Positions 17,758 through 27,197 of a stretch of DNA of 64,000 nucleotides are shown piece after piece (the stretch's first letter is position 1; each line of letters begins with the position of its first letter). This DNA comes from Nocardia inohanensis NBRC 100128 (GTDB taxonomy: Bacteria; Actinomycetota; Actinomycetes; Mycobacteriales; Mycobacteriaceae). The translations under genes and the position numbers were made by a program. The stretch spans positions 40,349 to 104,348 of the forward strand of contig NZ_BDBK01000022.1 in NCBI RefSeq assembly GCF_001612945.1. The letters are read 5' to 3'. Below the pieces are notes generated by a model, which was not told the origin of the DNA, did no database searches, and saw nothing but the letters and a program-made list of their open reading frames with translations.

Positions 17758-18933
17758 CTAGGACTTCTTGTCGAGGTCGATGCCGCTGATGTCGATCTGC
17801 TGGGTCGGGGCGTCGGCCAGGTTGTCGGTCCGGGTCGGCGCGGGGGCCGGGGTCGGGGCCGGGCCGCGCGCGGGGGCGCGGCGGACGGTGGCCGGGCCGG
17901 AGCCGGAGCCGCCGAGGAAGCCGAAGACCAGGCCGGCGATGAGCAGGATCGCGCCGAGGACGCCGAGGACGATCGGCAGGGTGCGGCCGTAGATCGACAG
18001 CTTGTCGATGTTCTCCTTGGCGACCGAGATCTGCGATTCGATGGTGTTCTCGTCGAACGCGAGGGTCGTCTTGAGGACGGTGACCTCGGGCTTGTCGGCG
18101 CTGCGCGCGTAGAACTGGCTCAGCTGCTCCTGGCCCTTGATCACGGTGCCGGTCTTGGGCTCCACCCACAGGTCACGGGTGTTGCTGTAGAAGCGGGTCA
18201 TGGTGACCGGGGTTTCGCCGCCTTCGACGCCCCACTTCTCGGCCGGCAGCGCCATCTTGTTGGTGGGCGAGTTTGCGACGGTGGAGAGATCGGTGACCGG
18301 CACGGTCTGCTGGAAGTGGTAGACCTTGGTGCTGTTGATCTCGGTCTCTTCGACGAAGTTGATGTCGAAGGTCTTGCGCACGTTCAGATCGAAGTACGGG
18401 TACGTCTGCTTCTCGGTGTCGATCGGGAAGCGGTACTGGAGACCGGTGTGCTGCACGGCGTCCATCACCGACTGGCCCTGCTTGTCGACGGTGACCGCGA
18501 CGGAGCCGTTGGGGCCGCCGTCCACCGAATCCACCGGCATACCGGTCTTCCGGTCGATGGTCACCCGGTCGATGCTCGCGGTCAGCAGGCCGGTGTCGCC
18601 CTGCTTGTCGATGCGGCGCAGCGTCTGACCGGCCTGCACCGTCATTTCGCTGGCGTCGGACGGGTTTTCGACGGTGAGGAACCGCTGCGAGACGAGCGAG
18701 ACGTTCTGATCCACCTTCGCCGACCCGGGACCGGTGAGCGACTTGGAGTCCAGCACCTCGCTGGGCTTACCCTCGACATTGGTCGCGACCGTGGTGATCT
18801 CCAGGTCGAGGGGGGTCTTCGCGAGCCGACTCACCGTATAGGTGGGGATCATGATCGCGGCGACGAGCAGCATCGCACCCAGCCCTACGAGCAGGCAGGC
18901 CACCGTCCTTCTGGTACCGGCACTCAGTGCCAT
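17758..18933 (-). CDS. pgfA: DUF3068 (PorA-fold) periplasmic protein, PgfA-like
   Basis: 391 residues. An N-terminal helix (VACLLVGLGAMLLVAAIMI), a large extracytoplasmic beta-rich domain (about 40-330), a second helix (LPIVLGVLGAILLIAGLVFGF) and a short Pro/Ala-rich cytoplasmic tail: the DUF3068 layout of Rv0227c. The M. smegmatis orthologue PgfA binds trehalose monomycolate, interacts with MmpL3 and is needed for polar growth. ATG at 18933 has GAGGAGA upstream. A strong hairpin follows the stop. Confidence 0.88.
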   Translation of the reverse strand: MALSAGTRRTVACLLVGLGAMLLVAAIMIPTYTVSRLAKTPLDLEITTVATNVEGKPSEVLDSKSLTGPGSAKVDQNVSLVSQRFLTVENPSDASEMTVQAGQTLRRIDKQGDTGLLTASIDRVTIDRKTGMPVDSVDGGPNGSVAVTVDKQGQSVMDAVQHTGLQYRFPIDTEKQTYPYFDLNVRKTFDINFVEETEINSTKVYHFQQTVPVTDLSTVANSPTNKMALPAEKWGVEGGETPVTMTRFYSNTRDLWVEPKTGTVIKGQEQLSQFYARSADKPEVTVLKTTLAFDENTIESQISVAKENIDKLSIYGRTLPIVLGVLGAILLIAGLVFGFLGGSGSGPATVRRAPARGPAPTPAPAPTRTDNLADAPTQQIDISGIDLDKKS

Positions 18934-19122
18934 GCAAGTTCTCCTCGTCGTCGAACAGGTCGTTCCGATGAGCACTGCGGTCGCCGCACAGCACTCGTGA
19001 GCCCCGACACTAACAGTCCAGGGCCGTCATGCCACTCGCCGAGGCAGGAAAACATCGCGAAACGGTCGTTAGTCAAACACGGAATGCTCACGGTTGGGGG
19101 CCACAGGGCAAACTGGACCGCG

Positions 19123-20367
19123 ATGACGACCACCGCCCGCCCCGATTCCGACCCGGCCTCGCCGGTCGAGCCGGTGCCGGCCGCCCCGATCGCGGGGGCC
19201 GCCGGAACGAGCGCGCACGCAACGACCCAGCGATCCGCCCCGGCGACGACATCCGGTGCCGTTGCGCCGAACCGGTCTGGTGGTTTCCTGCCCGCGCTGG
19301 AAGGCATGCGCGCCATGGCCGCCCTCGGTGTCGTGCTCACCCACGTGGCCTTCCAGACCGGCGCGACCGCGCAACCGATCCTCGGTCCGGTGTGGGAGCG
19401 CTTCGATATGGCTGTCGCGGTGTTCTTCTCGCTCTCCGGCTTCCTGCTGTGGCGGCCGCACGCGAGCGCCGCCTGGGGACGCGGCGCCGCGCCTCGCGCC
19501 GGGCGCTACCTGCTGCATCGCGCCGCCCGCATCCTGCCCGCGTACTGGCTGGTGGTGGGCACGGTCCTGATCATGTTGCCGAGCGCGGCGCACACCGCCG
19601 GCCTGCGGGTCTGGGTATCGAATCTCGGTCTGCTGCAAGTCTTCGTGCCCTACACGCTCACCGACGGGCTCACCCAGATGTGGAGTCTGTCGGTGGAGGT
19701 GGCCTTCTATCTTTTGCTGCCGCTGCTGGCCTTCGCGTTCGCCTGGCTGCGCGGAGCGCGGGCCCGCTTCCGCGTCCCGGCGGTGCTGGCCTTCGGACTG
19801 ATCTTCCTGGCCTGGAACTTCCTGCCCATCCCGACCCAGGAGGGCATCCACGCCGACAATTGGCTGCCCGGCTATCTGCCCTGGTTCGCGGTCGGCATGC
19901 TGCTGGCCGAACTCTCGCTGCTGGAGGCCCCGCGCTGGCGGCGGATCGCGGGCAAGCGCCGGCTCATGTGGTCGACGGCGGTGCTGGCCATGGTCTTCGC
20001 CACCACCGAACTGGCCGGTCCGCGCGGGCTCACCCACGGTCAGCCCTGGCAGTACGTCACCAAGATGGCGCTCGGCGTGGTCATCGGGTTCAGCCTGCTC
20101 GCGCCGCTGGTGCTGCGGCCCGAGATCCGGCATCGCTGGCTGGAGAGCCGGGTGGCGGCGACCATGGGGCGCTGGTCGTACGGCATTTTCATCTGGCATC
20201 TGGTGGTGCTGTCGATTATTTTCCCGGTCTTCGGCATCGTCCCGTTCCGGGGGAATTTCGTGATCGTCTATCTGCTGACGGTGGCCTTCACGCTGCCGCT
20301 GGCCGCGGCTTCCTTCGCCTTGGTCGAAGAGCCGGTGCGGGTTTGGACCCGGCGCCGCTTCGGCTGA
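19123..20367 (+). CDS. tmaT: Acyltransferase-3 family membrane protein (Rv0228 / TmaT-like)
   Basis: 414-residue integral membrane O-acyltransferase. After a ~60-residue disordered Ala/Pro head come EGMRAMAALGVVLTHVAF with the catalytic His, FFSLSGFLL, and RAARILPAYWLV, the standard family signatures, then about ten helices ending FALVEEPVRVWTRRRF. Corynebacterial TmaT acetylates trehalose monomycolate to aid its export. The gene is divergent from pgfA and ends one base short of the aftD stop. ATG at 19123 is chosen; ATG at 19084 is possible. Confidence 0.88.
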   Translation: MTTTARPDSDPASPVEPVPAAPIAGAAGTSAHATTQRSAPATTSGAVAPNRSGGFLPALEGMRAMAALGVVLTHVAFQTGATAQPILGPVWERFDMAVAVFFSLSGFLLWRPHASAAWGRGAAPRAGRYLLHRAARILPAYWLVVGTVLIMLPSAAHTAGLRVWVSNLGLLQVFVPYTLTDGLTQMWSLSVEVAFYLLLPLLAFAFAWLRGARARFRVPAVLAFGLIFLAWNFLPIPTQEGIHADNWLPGYLPWFAVGMLLAELSLLEAPRWRRIAGKRRLMWSTAVLAMVFATTELAGPRGLTHGQPWQYVTKMALGVVIGFSLLAPLVLRPEIRHRWLESRVAATMGRWSYGIFIWHLVVLSIIFPVFGIVPFRGNFVIVYLLTVAFTLPLAAASFALVEEPVRVWTRRRFG

Positions 20368-20368
20368 A

Positions 20369-23300
20369 TCAGCGCTGGCGAGACGGCAGGGCGGCGATAC
20401 CGACGGCGACGATCGCCACCAGCGCCGGGAACTGCACCCACAGCGAACCGCCGAGATAACCATCGATCGAGCGCCACGGGCCGGTGGACAGGGCGGCCGC
20501 GCAGACGGCCGTGCCCAGGCCCGCGACCCACACCAGCAGGGTCGGATAACGCCGAGTCAGATAGCGATCGGCTATCAAACCCAGTGCGGTGAGCACGATT
20601 CCGGCCGGGCCGCAGATGATGCCGGTGGCGGCGGCCAGCCCGGCCGCGCCGAGGGTGCGGCTGTGCCAGGTGCGCGGGGCGGGCCCGTCGTCGCGGCGAG
20701 GCTGCCGCGCCGCGCGGAACGCGATCACGCACAGCGGAATCAGCAGCAGCAGACCGCCGAAGATGGATAGCCGGTACCAGCGATCGGCGGGGAACGACAC
20801 CGTGACCGGACCGGTCGTATCCGCCGGGAGCAGCCACGCCTGCTGCCAGCCGTCGATCACCACCGGCCGCAATTCCTTCCCGTCGGCCGTGCGCGCCTGC
20901 CAGCCCACATTGGTGCTCAACGGCAGCACCAGCAATCGAGTCCCGGCCGGGGCGCCGACCGCTGTCGTTCCTCCGGCGGGCGCCGCGCCGGTCCGATCGA
21001 GGGACAGCGTGTCGACGGTGAACAGATCGGTGGGGGCGACCGTGACATCGACTCGGCCGCCGAGCATGTCGAAGCCGGCCTCGGCGGGATCGCCGACGGT
21101 GCGGATGGCCTGCTCGGGATCGGTTGCGGCCGAACCGGAATCGTCGGTGACCGCGCAGACCGTGGCGGACAGCGGTGCGCCGGAGCGGAATTCGGCGGCG
21201 GTGCCGGTGACCGTGGTGTGCAGCGTGCGACCCGCCGCCGCGATGGTCGGCCCCTGCTCGCAATCCACGGTGAGCAGCCGATCGGGATCGGCCGGGGCCG
21301 GATAGTCGGGGCCGAGCACGTTCACTTCGGCCAGCCCCGGCGGTTGCTCGGCCGCGAATCCCAGTGCGGTCTGGTCGAGTACGGGCCGCCACGAATTGAT
21401 GCTGAGCTCGATGCGATCGGTGACGAACGGCTCCAGTTCCAGCCGCGTGACGCCGGTGGCTTCCGGATCGACCGCCCGGACCTGCGGGCCGTTGCCGAGA
21501 TTCACCGCGACCGCGGTCGGGTGCGCGGGCAGGTCACCCCGGGAGGCCAGCACTTCCAGCCCGGTGACGAGCGTCGGCTCGGGCAGCTCGATGACCAGGG
21601 TCGGTTTCGCGCCGGCCGGATTGCGCACCGCGGTCTCGGGCGCGATCCAGCTGGTGCGCGGATCACCGTCGGTGGCGGCGAAGGCCGAACCACGCGGATC
21701 GGCGACATCGGCCTGACCACGGGCGACGGGACGGCTCCGGTCGGCGAGCAGGTTCGCCAGTGCGGGACCGGGCCGGGTGTGGACCGTCAGGTTCGCGCCG
21801 ACGGTGACCGGTTGCGGGACGGACAGGGTGCGCTGGAAAACACCCGGCTCCTCCGCCGACAGGGCCAGGGCTTTACTGCATCGCACCCGGTCGGGCGCGT
21901 CGAAACAGGAACTGCGCCCGGGGAATTCCTGCCCCAGGGCCCAGCCGTCGACCTGCGTATCGGCGGCCGGCGCGGGCAGCACGGTGCGATGCCGGATATC
22001 GACGCGCACCGGATGCTCACGATCGGCGTAGTCGTCCAGGGTCAGCTCGCTGATCCCGAACTGCCCACCGGCGCTGCCGTTCTCGGTGCGCGCGGCGGTG
22101 ATCTTGATCCACTCGGTCCGTCCCGGCGGCAGTGAGATATTGACCGGCACACCGGGTTCGGTGACGCGCGCCGATACGGTTCCCTTGGAGGACTCCACCT
22201 CCAGCCACTTCACCGGACTCCCGATGGCCGCCGCACTGGTCGTCACCCGGAGCGCGGCACTGTTCACCGGCCGATCCAGATCGAGCCGAAGCCATTGCCC
22301 CACCGCGTGTTCGGCGCCGTTGCTGATCCACGCCGTACTGGGATCACCGTCGAAGGCCGCCGCGGTCGAACTGCCGGGGGCGGCCCCGCCGATCTGGGTG
22401 GCATCTCCGGCCGCACCGGAGACCGTCACGGTCGCACCCGACCATTCGCCCTCCACCAGCGGCGTGCCCGGCACCGCGTAATCGGGTACCAGATTGTGGG
22501 TTCGCCGCGGATCGGTGGGCGCCCGCAGCGCCGAGCTGTGGTTGTCCACCCGCCCGAAGTCGGTTTCGCGATCCATCGGCGTATCGGTGAGCGTCACATC
22601 CCGCACCGGCAGCCCGGCCCGCGCGGCATCCGCCGCCAGCAGCATCGGATCACCGGACCCGTTGCGCCGCAATCGTTCCAGCACTTCCGGGCCGCCCTGG
22701 ACGACGGGCACCCCGCCCAGCGGCACCGTGTAGGCGCCCGGGAACGACTCGGGCGCACCGGTTCCGCCGCGCACCTCGACAGCGCTACCGCCATCGGCCC
22801 GCGCGGCGGTCTCGTCCGGCGTCGCCGCCGTCACCCGGTAGATCTCGATCGCGGGGTATTCGGGGCGCAGGTCGCCGTCGGCGACCAGGCCGTCCACCCG
22901 CCGCGTTTCCGCCGGTTCGCCGAATTCGGTGACCTTGACCAGGCCGGGCGATCCCTCGATCGCGCGATGCGCCAGCAGTGGCCGGGTCGAGCGGGCGGTG
23001 TCCGGGTCGAGGTCGTTGCGCAGCACCAGGATTCCGATGCCCTGAGCCGCGAGGGTCGGCGCGAGACCGGTCGAAGGCCGCCCGTCGGCGATCGATCGCT
23101 GTACCGAATCCATGGCGCGAATGGCTCCGGGCGGGTTGAGCGGGATCGAATCACGCACGGCCCACGGAGTACTCGCGAGCGCTTGCAAGGGTTCGTCCCG
23201 GGTGAGTCCCCAGATCTGGCTGCCGAACGGCGCCCCCGGCACCACCAGCGCGCGTGTGTCGGATGCGTTGTGCGCCAGCCAATCCGCCGTCTGCTGCCAG

Positions 23301-24694
23301 TACCCGGGCACCTTGTCGTAATCCCCGCGCGGCGCGAGCTTCCCGGTCCAGGCCAGCGAGGTGGAGAGGGCGAGCGCGGTCAGGATGAGCGCCCCCAGCG
23401 CCACCATCCGATCCCGTTCGGGATGCGCGAAAGCCCTGCGCCACACCGGCATCGGCACGGAGGCGGGTAGCGGTACCCGGGCCAGCAGATGCGCCAGGCC
23501 CAGCACCAGCGGTAGTCGAATCAGAGGTTCCAGCTTGTGCACATTGCGCAGCGGCGCGCCCCCGGAGTCGAGGAACATGCGCACCGATTCCGCGAACGGC
23601 CCGCCCAGCTGCCCCACGTATCCGGCGCAGATGCCGACCAGGCCCACGCACAGGATCAGCACCAGCCGCCCGCGTCCGGGCATGGCGCGCATGGCGAGTC
23701 CGGCCATGCCCGCGGCGGCCAGCATGCCGGTGGCCAGTACCGCGGCGGGCTGGGTGACCAGCACCGCTCCCGCGATCCGCTCCGGCGAGACGAACGGCGT
23801 CCAGCTGTCGGTCCCGCGCAGCACCTCGCCCAGCGACGCCCACTGCGTGGTCACCCCGGACGATTCGATGTAGTCCAGGAACGGCGGACTCACCTTGCCC
23901 AGCAACAGCAATGGCACCACCCACCAGCAGGTGGCCAGCACCAGCAGCGGAATCCACGCCCGGGTGAACCGCCACCAGGCCCGATTCGGCTGGTACGACA
24001 GCCACCACAGCGCCGCGGGCAAGAACGCCGCCGCGGTCGCGACCGCGTTCACCGACCCCATCAGGGCCAGCGCGAGGGCGCTGCCGGCGGGTGAAGCGGC
24101 ACCGCGCCGGGCATGTCCGTCACCGTTGCGGATGGCGACGCCGAGTGCGGCGGGGGCCAGCAGCACCCAGGGGGCGAGCATCATCGGCAGGGTTTCCGAC
24201 GAGATCGAGCCCAGGGTGGTGAGCACGCGCGGGGAGAGTGCGAACGCGGCGGCGGCGATGACCCGCGAGCCGCGGCTGCCGATGCCGAGGGTTTCGGCCA
24301 GCCGGACGATGCCCCAGAATCCGGCGAGCAGCAGCAGCGCCCACCAGATGCGCTGAGTCGCCCAGGCGGGCAAGCCCACTACGTGTCCGAGGGAGAAGAA
24401 CGCGCCGTGCGGGAAGAAGTATCCGTAAGCCTGGTTCTGCACCTGGCCCATCGGGGCCTGGCTACTCCACAGGTGCGAGGCGCGGGTGAGGAATCCGAGC
24501 GGATTCTGTGCCAGGTCGTATTTGGTGTCGGCGACCGTGCGTCCGGGCGCCTGCGAGAAGGTCAGCAGGAACGCGGTGACGACGGTCCCGTACAGCCAGC
24601 GACGGCCCAGCGGTGCGATCTCCGAGGACCGGTCCGCGTCGGGACCGGTCGCGGTGTCGCTCGAAGTCAGCCGGTCAGCGGGCGCCGTACTCAA
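20369..24694 (-). CDS. aftD: Arabinofuranosyltransferase AftD
   Basis: 1441-residue GT-C glycosyltransferase that adds alpha-(1->3)-arabinofuranosyl branches to arabinogalactan and lipoarabinomannan from decaprenyl-phospho-arabinose on the periplasmic face. About 11 N-terminal helices; the first periplasmic loop has TVADTKYDLAQNPLGFL with acidic residues as expected. A long soluble region (about 430-1290) contains at least two discoidin-like carbohydrate-binding segments. Helices return near 1300-1440. Size matches Rv0236c. Start ATG at 24694 lies within the last 20 bases of the DUF2613 gene, so the two are coupled. Confidence 0.95.
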   Translation of the reverse strand: MSTAPADRLTSSDTATGPDADRSSEIAPLGRRWLYGTVVTAFLLTFSQAPGRTVADTKYDLAQNPLGFLTRASHLWSSQAPMGQVQNQAYGYFFPHGAFFSLGHVVGLPAWATQRIWWALLLLAGFWGIVRLAETLGIGSRGSRVIAAAAFALSPRVLTTLGSISSETLPMMLAPWVLLAPAALGVAIRNGDGHARRGAASPAGSALALALMGSVNAVATAAAFLPAALWWLSYQPNRAWWRFTRAWIPLLVLATCWWVVPLLLLGKVSPPFLDYIESSGVTTQWASLGEVLRGTDSWTPFVSPERIAGAVLVTQPAAVLATGMLAAAGMAGLAMRAMPGRGRLVLILCVGLVGICAGYVGQLGGPFAESVRMFLDSGGAPLRNVHKLEPLIRLPLVLGLAHLLARVPLPASVPMPVWRRAFAHPERDRMVALGALILTALALSTSLAWTGKLAPRGDYDKVPGYWQQTADWLAHNASDTRALVVPGAPFGSQIWGLTRDEPLQALASTPWAVRDSIPLNPPGAIRAMDSVQRSIADGRPSTGLAPTLAAQGIGILVLRNDLDPDTARSTRPLLAHRAIEGSPGLVKVTEFGEPAETRRVDGLVADGDLRPEYPAIEIYRVTAATPDETAARADGGSAVEVRGGTGAPESFPGAYTVPLGGVPVVQGGPEVLERLRRNGSGDPMLLAADAARAGLPVRDVTLTDTPMDRETDFGRVDNHSSALRAPTDPRRTHNLVPDYAVPGTPLVEGEWSGATVTVSGAAGDATQIGGAAPGSSTAAAFDGDPSTAWISNGAEHAVGQWLRLDLDRPVNSAALRVTTSAAAIGSPVKWLEVESSKGTVSARVTEPGVPVNISLPPGRTEWIKITAARTENGSAGGQFGISELTLDDYADREHPVRVDIRHRTVLPAPAADTQVDGWALGQEFPGRSSCFDAPDRVRCSKALALSAEEPGVFQRTLSVPQPVTVGANLTVHTRPGPALANLLADRSRPVARGQADVADPRGSAFAATDGDPRTSWIAPETAVRNPAGAKPTLVIELPEPTLVTGLEVLASRGDLPAHPTAVAVNLGNGPQVRAVDPEATGVTRLELEPFVTDRIELSINSWRPVLDQTALGFAAEQPPGLAEVNVLGPDYPAPADPDRLLTVDCEQGPTIAAAGRTLHTTVTGTAAEFRSGAPLSATVCAVTDDSGSAATDPEQAIRTVGDPAEAGFDMLGGRVDVTVAPTDLFTVDTLSLDRTGAAPAGGTTAVGAPAGTRLLVLPLSTNVGWQARTADGKELRPVVIDGWQQAWLLPADTTGPVTVSFPADRWYRLSIFGGLLLLIPLCVIAFRAARQPRRDDGPAPRTWHSRTLGAAGLAAATGIICGPAGIVLTALGLIADRYLTRRYPTLLVWVAGLGTAVCAAALSTGPWRSIDGYLGGSLWVQFPALVAIVAVGIAALPSRQR

Positions 24695-24845
24695 CGTTGT
24701 TCAGCAGCGACGAGGAAGAGTCGCCACTGCGATCGATGTCGGGGCGCGAGTCCTGCGAGGCCGCCATCGTGATGACCAGGACCGCCGCCAGCCCGACCAG
24801 GGCTCCACCGACAGCACTCGCTGCACCAGGAACGGCAAACTTCAT
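24675..24845 (-). CDS. DUF2613 small membrane protein (Rv0236A-like)
   Basis: 56 residues, ATG at 24845. One helix (VGGALVGLAAVLVITMAAS) then a short polar tail with DSRPDID and SSSLLNNVEYG. In M. tuberculosis the equivalent Rv0236A also directly precedes aftD. The stop overlaps the aftD start by 20 bases. Probably an accessory to, or co-translated with, AftD; function unknown. Confidence 0.88.
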   Translation of the reverse strand: MKFAVPGAASAVGGALVGLAAVLVITMAASQDSRPDIDRSGDSSSSLLNNVEYGAR

Positions 24846-24933
24846 CGCGGTACTCCCAACATCGGACAGATGCGTAACTCGAGCCAACCTAGCAGGTCGA
24901 TCACCGATCGGGAGATTCCAACTCTCGAATGCT

Positions 24934-25002
24934 CCGGGGCTGCGGCCCCGGACCCCCTGGCGAAGTCTTGGGGGCAAGCCCCCAAACCCCCGAATGAGGG
25001 GG
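24934..25002. repeat. Cluster of three GC-rich palindromes
   Basis: Three back-to-back inverted repeats: CCGGGGC/GCCCCGG (24934-24951), TTGGGGGC/GCCCCCAA (24968-24985) and CCCCC/GGGGG (24987-25002). The core CGGGGCTGCGGCCCCG recurs inverted at 29175-29190. Looks like a REP-type or terminator-like element between entC and the aftD operon. Confidence 0.5.
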
Positions 25003-25017
25003 CCTGAACTGCGGGTT

Positions 25018-25256
25018 TCACCACTGCCCCGGGTAGGAACTCCGCGTAATCGCCGGCGGACGCCGGGGCGGCACTCGGCCCCGGACGCCGACCCGCGGGG
25101 GCCTCGCTGTCGGGCGAGCCTCGAACCGGACTCGGATGGGCAGGTAGCCGGCGTCGAACTCCGTGTCCGGTCGCAGGTGGATCGCCGCGACCGTGGAGGA
25201 GTTCGATGCGGCGGACCGCCCGTGTCCCGGTGCGGCGGCCGAATGTTCGGGCGCGG
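25018..25256 (-). other. Coding-like stretch with no start codon (possible gene remnant)
   Basis: This part of the 411-base gap 24846-25256 keeps one open leftward frame of about 80 codons with strongly G/C third positions, ending at TGA 25018. It includes a protein-like run around AIHLRPDTEFDAGYLPIRV. I find no ATG, GTG or TTG in frame after the entC stop. It may be a decayed gene end or chance. Confidence 0.25.
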
Positions 25257-26345
25257 CTAGTCGGGGATGGTGCAGTTCAGGCCGTTGAAGAAGGTGCGGA
25301 ATTTGGCTGTGGTCTCGACCAATTCGGTGTGCGGGTCCGAGGCCGCGACGATGCCGCCGCCGCCGAAGGCGCGCAGGGACAGGCCGTCGGCGGAGAGTTC
25401 GGCGCAGCGGATGGCCACCACCCATTCGCCGTCGCCGTGGTTGTCGCACCAGCCGACCGCACCGCTGTAGAAGCCGCGGTCGCCCTCCTGGTCGTTGATC
25501 AACTCGAGGGCGAGCGGGGTGGGGGTGCCGCAGATCGCGGGGGTGGGGTGCAGGAGTACAGCCAGGTCGAGGGCGGTGATCGAAGAATCGCGCAGGGTGC
25601 CGGTGATCGGGGTGGCGAGGTGCCAGACCTCGGGGGTTTGCAGGAGTTCGGGGCCGTCGGGGATGACCAGGTCCGCGACGGGGGCGAGCTGCTCGCGGAT
25701 CCAGTCGATCACGTAGGCGTGTTCGTCCTGATTCTTGGTGCTGGCCAGCAGTTCTCGCGCCTGTGCGGCATCGGCGTCCGGGTCGGCGAGGCGGGGCAGG
25801 GTGCCGGCCAGCGGGCGCAGGGTGACGGCGTTGCCGCGGCGGGCGACCAGGACTTCGGGGGTCGCGCCCACCAGGGTCTCGCCGGGGCGGCCCGCGGGGG
25901 TGAGGTCGACGGCGAAGACGTTGGCGCGCGGATGACGGGTGATCAGGTGCGCGGCGATCAACTCGGGATCCAGGGGCGCGGCGGCGGTGGCCAGCAGTGA
26001 TCGGGCCGCCACCACCTTGCGCAGCGGCTGTCCCGGATCGGCGAGCTGCTCGACCAACTTCGCTACCCGCGCGACATGCTCTGCCGCACTGGGCATTTCG
26101 GAGACCACGCGGACCTCCGGCAATTCCGGGAGGGCGGCGGGCCGCCACGGACCGGCGGTGTGCACGGCGTCGGCCGGCGCGCACAATGCGGCGGGGCGAG
26201 CGGGATCGAACGGCAGCGCGCCGACGATCAGCTCGGCGGTTCCGTCGCGCAATGCCGCACTCGCCGCCGCCGCGCTGTCGAACGCGATCCGAGAGCCGCC
26301 GGCGCGAACGACGCCCTCGGGTGTGGCGAGTAGAAAACCGTCCAT
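25257..26345 (-). CDS. entC: Isochorismate synthase
   Basis: 362-residue chorismate-binding enzyme; MenF/EntC type converts chorismate to isochorismate for menaquinone or siderophore synthesis. Motifs in order: RKVVAARSL with the water-activating Lys, EHAYVIDWI with the general-acid Glu, LHPTPAICGTP, RGFYSGAVGW, and FGGGGIVAASDP followed by E..T..K metal and substrate ligands. No siderophore or menaquinone genes adjoin it, so which pathway it serves is open. ATG start at 26345. Confidence 0.88.
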   Translation of the reverse strand: MDGFLLATPEGVVRAGGSRIAFDSAAAASAALRDGTAELIVGALPFDPARPAALCAPADAVHTAGPWRPAALPELPEVRVVSEMPSAAEHVARVAKLVEQLADPGQPLRKVVAARSLLATAAAPLDPELIAAHLITRHPRANVFAVDLTPAGRPGETLVGATPEVLVARRGNAVTLRPLAGTLPRLADPDADAAQARELLASTKNQDEHAYVIDWIREQLAPVADLVIPDGPELLQTPEVWHLATPITGTLRDSSITALDLAVLLHPTPAICGTPTPLALELINDQEGDRGFYSGAVGWCDNHGDGEWVVAIRCAELSADGLSLRAFGGGGIVAASDPHTELVETTAKFRTFFNGLNCTIPD

Positions 26346-26466
26346 GATTTCTCGACCCTAGTCCGGTCCCGGGCGCCCGGAGCCGGGGGAGCGACGCATC
26401 TCTCAACCCCGGATTCCGCCCGCCCGCGCACCCGCCGACCAGCGATCTTCCAGTGTCGTTGCGCCG

Positions 26467-26952
26467 TCAGTCTTTCGGCCCCGGTTCGCGCCCGGGCGGC
26501 ACCATCAGCACCGGCCGGTGACAGTGTTTGAGCACCGCGTCGGCAACGCTGGAGTGCATGAGAGCCCGGATGCCGGTGGCCCCGCGCGTCCCCGCCACGA
26601 TGATGTCCACATCCAGTTCGTCGGCGACTTCGACGATGGCGGTCCAGATGGTGGTGGTGCACTCCACGGTCCGCGCCTCGGCGTTCAACCCGGCCAGCTT
26701 GGCCAGCTTCACACCCTCGGCATTGACGGTCTTGGCATCGGTGAAGGCGATGTCCTCGATCTCCTCGTCGGTCACCCAGTCCGGCTGCATCACCCCGGAT
26801 ATCCCGGACAGCCGCGCCGCCTGCCGCAGCATCGGCTCCCAGGCGGTGAGCACCACGGCTCTGTTCGCCGCCAGGAACCGTCCGGCGTATTCGACGGCGC
26901 GCCGCGCGTTCTCGGAGCCGTCGTAGGCGATGAGCATCAAATCGCAGGGCAT
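26467..26952 (-). CDS. Universal stress protein (UspA family)
   Basis: 161-residue single-domain Usp. N-terminal LMLIAYDGSENARRAVEYA carries the adenine-loop Asp; the C-terminal GTRGATGIRALMHSSVA fits G-x2-G-x9 but with Ser where Gly usually begins the last step, so ATP binding may be weakened. ATG at 26952 has AGGAGG six bases upstream. Monocistronic in appearance. Confidence 0.88.
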   Translation of the reverse strand: MPCDLMLIAYDGSENARRAVEYAGRFLAANRAVVLTAWEPMLRQAARLSGISGVMQPDWVTDEEIEDIAFTDAKTVNAEGVKLAKLAGLNAEARTVECTTTIWTAIVEVADELDVDIIVAGTRGATGIRALMHSSVADAVLKHCHRPVLMVPPGREPGPKD

Positions 26953-27057
26953 GACGAACCTCCTGGTGGGTACGTCCGACTCGACTCCGAGATTACCCCT
27001 CCGAGGCTTCGCCGGGCGGCACCCGCCGCGCGGGATGCAGACCGAATCAGCCACAGG

Positions 27058-27066
27058 TTGTCCACA
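27058..27066 (+). other. Isolated DnaA-box-like site
   Basis: TTGTCCACA is an exact match to the actinobacterial DnaA-box consensus, in the intergenic space before the gene at 27198. A single box could bind DnaA as a regulator or titration site. Confidence 0.35.
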
Positions 27067-27197
27067 GTTTGCGAACGATTCACCAATATCCGTAGTGCGC
27101 GCGCGAGGCGGGGTTTTCACTGAGAATTGAGGAATGTCGGCTCAGCCGACGATCGACATCGCCGTCGTTGGAGCTAGGCCCGAACGAGGGGTGGATT

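Noticed and set aside
17728..19122. Long rightward open frame leading into the acyltransferase
   Set aside because: It is antisense to the DUF3068/PgfA gene and has Arg/Gly/His-rich composition typical of a shadow frame; the acyltransferase starts at 19123.
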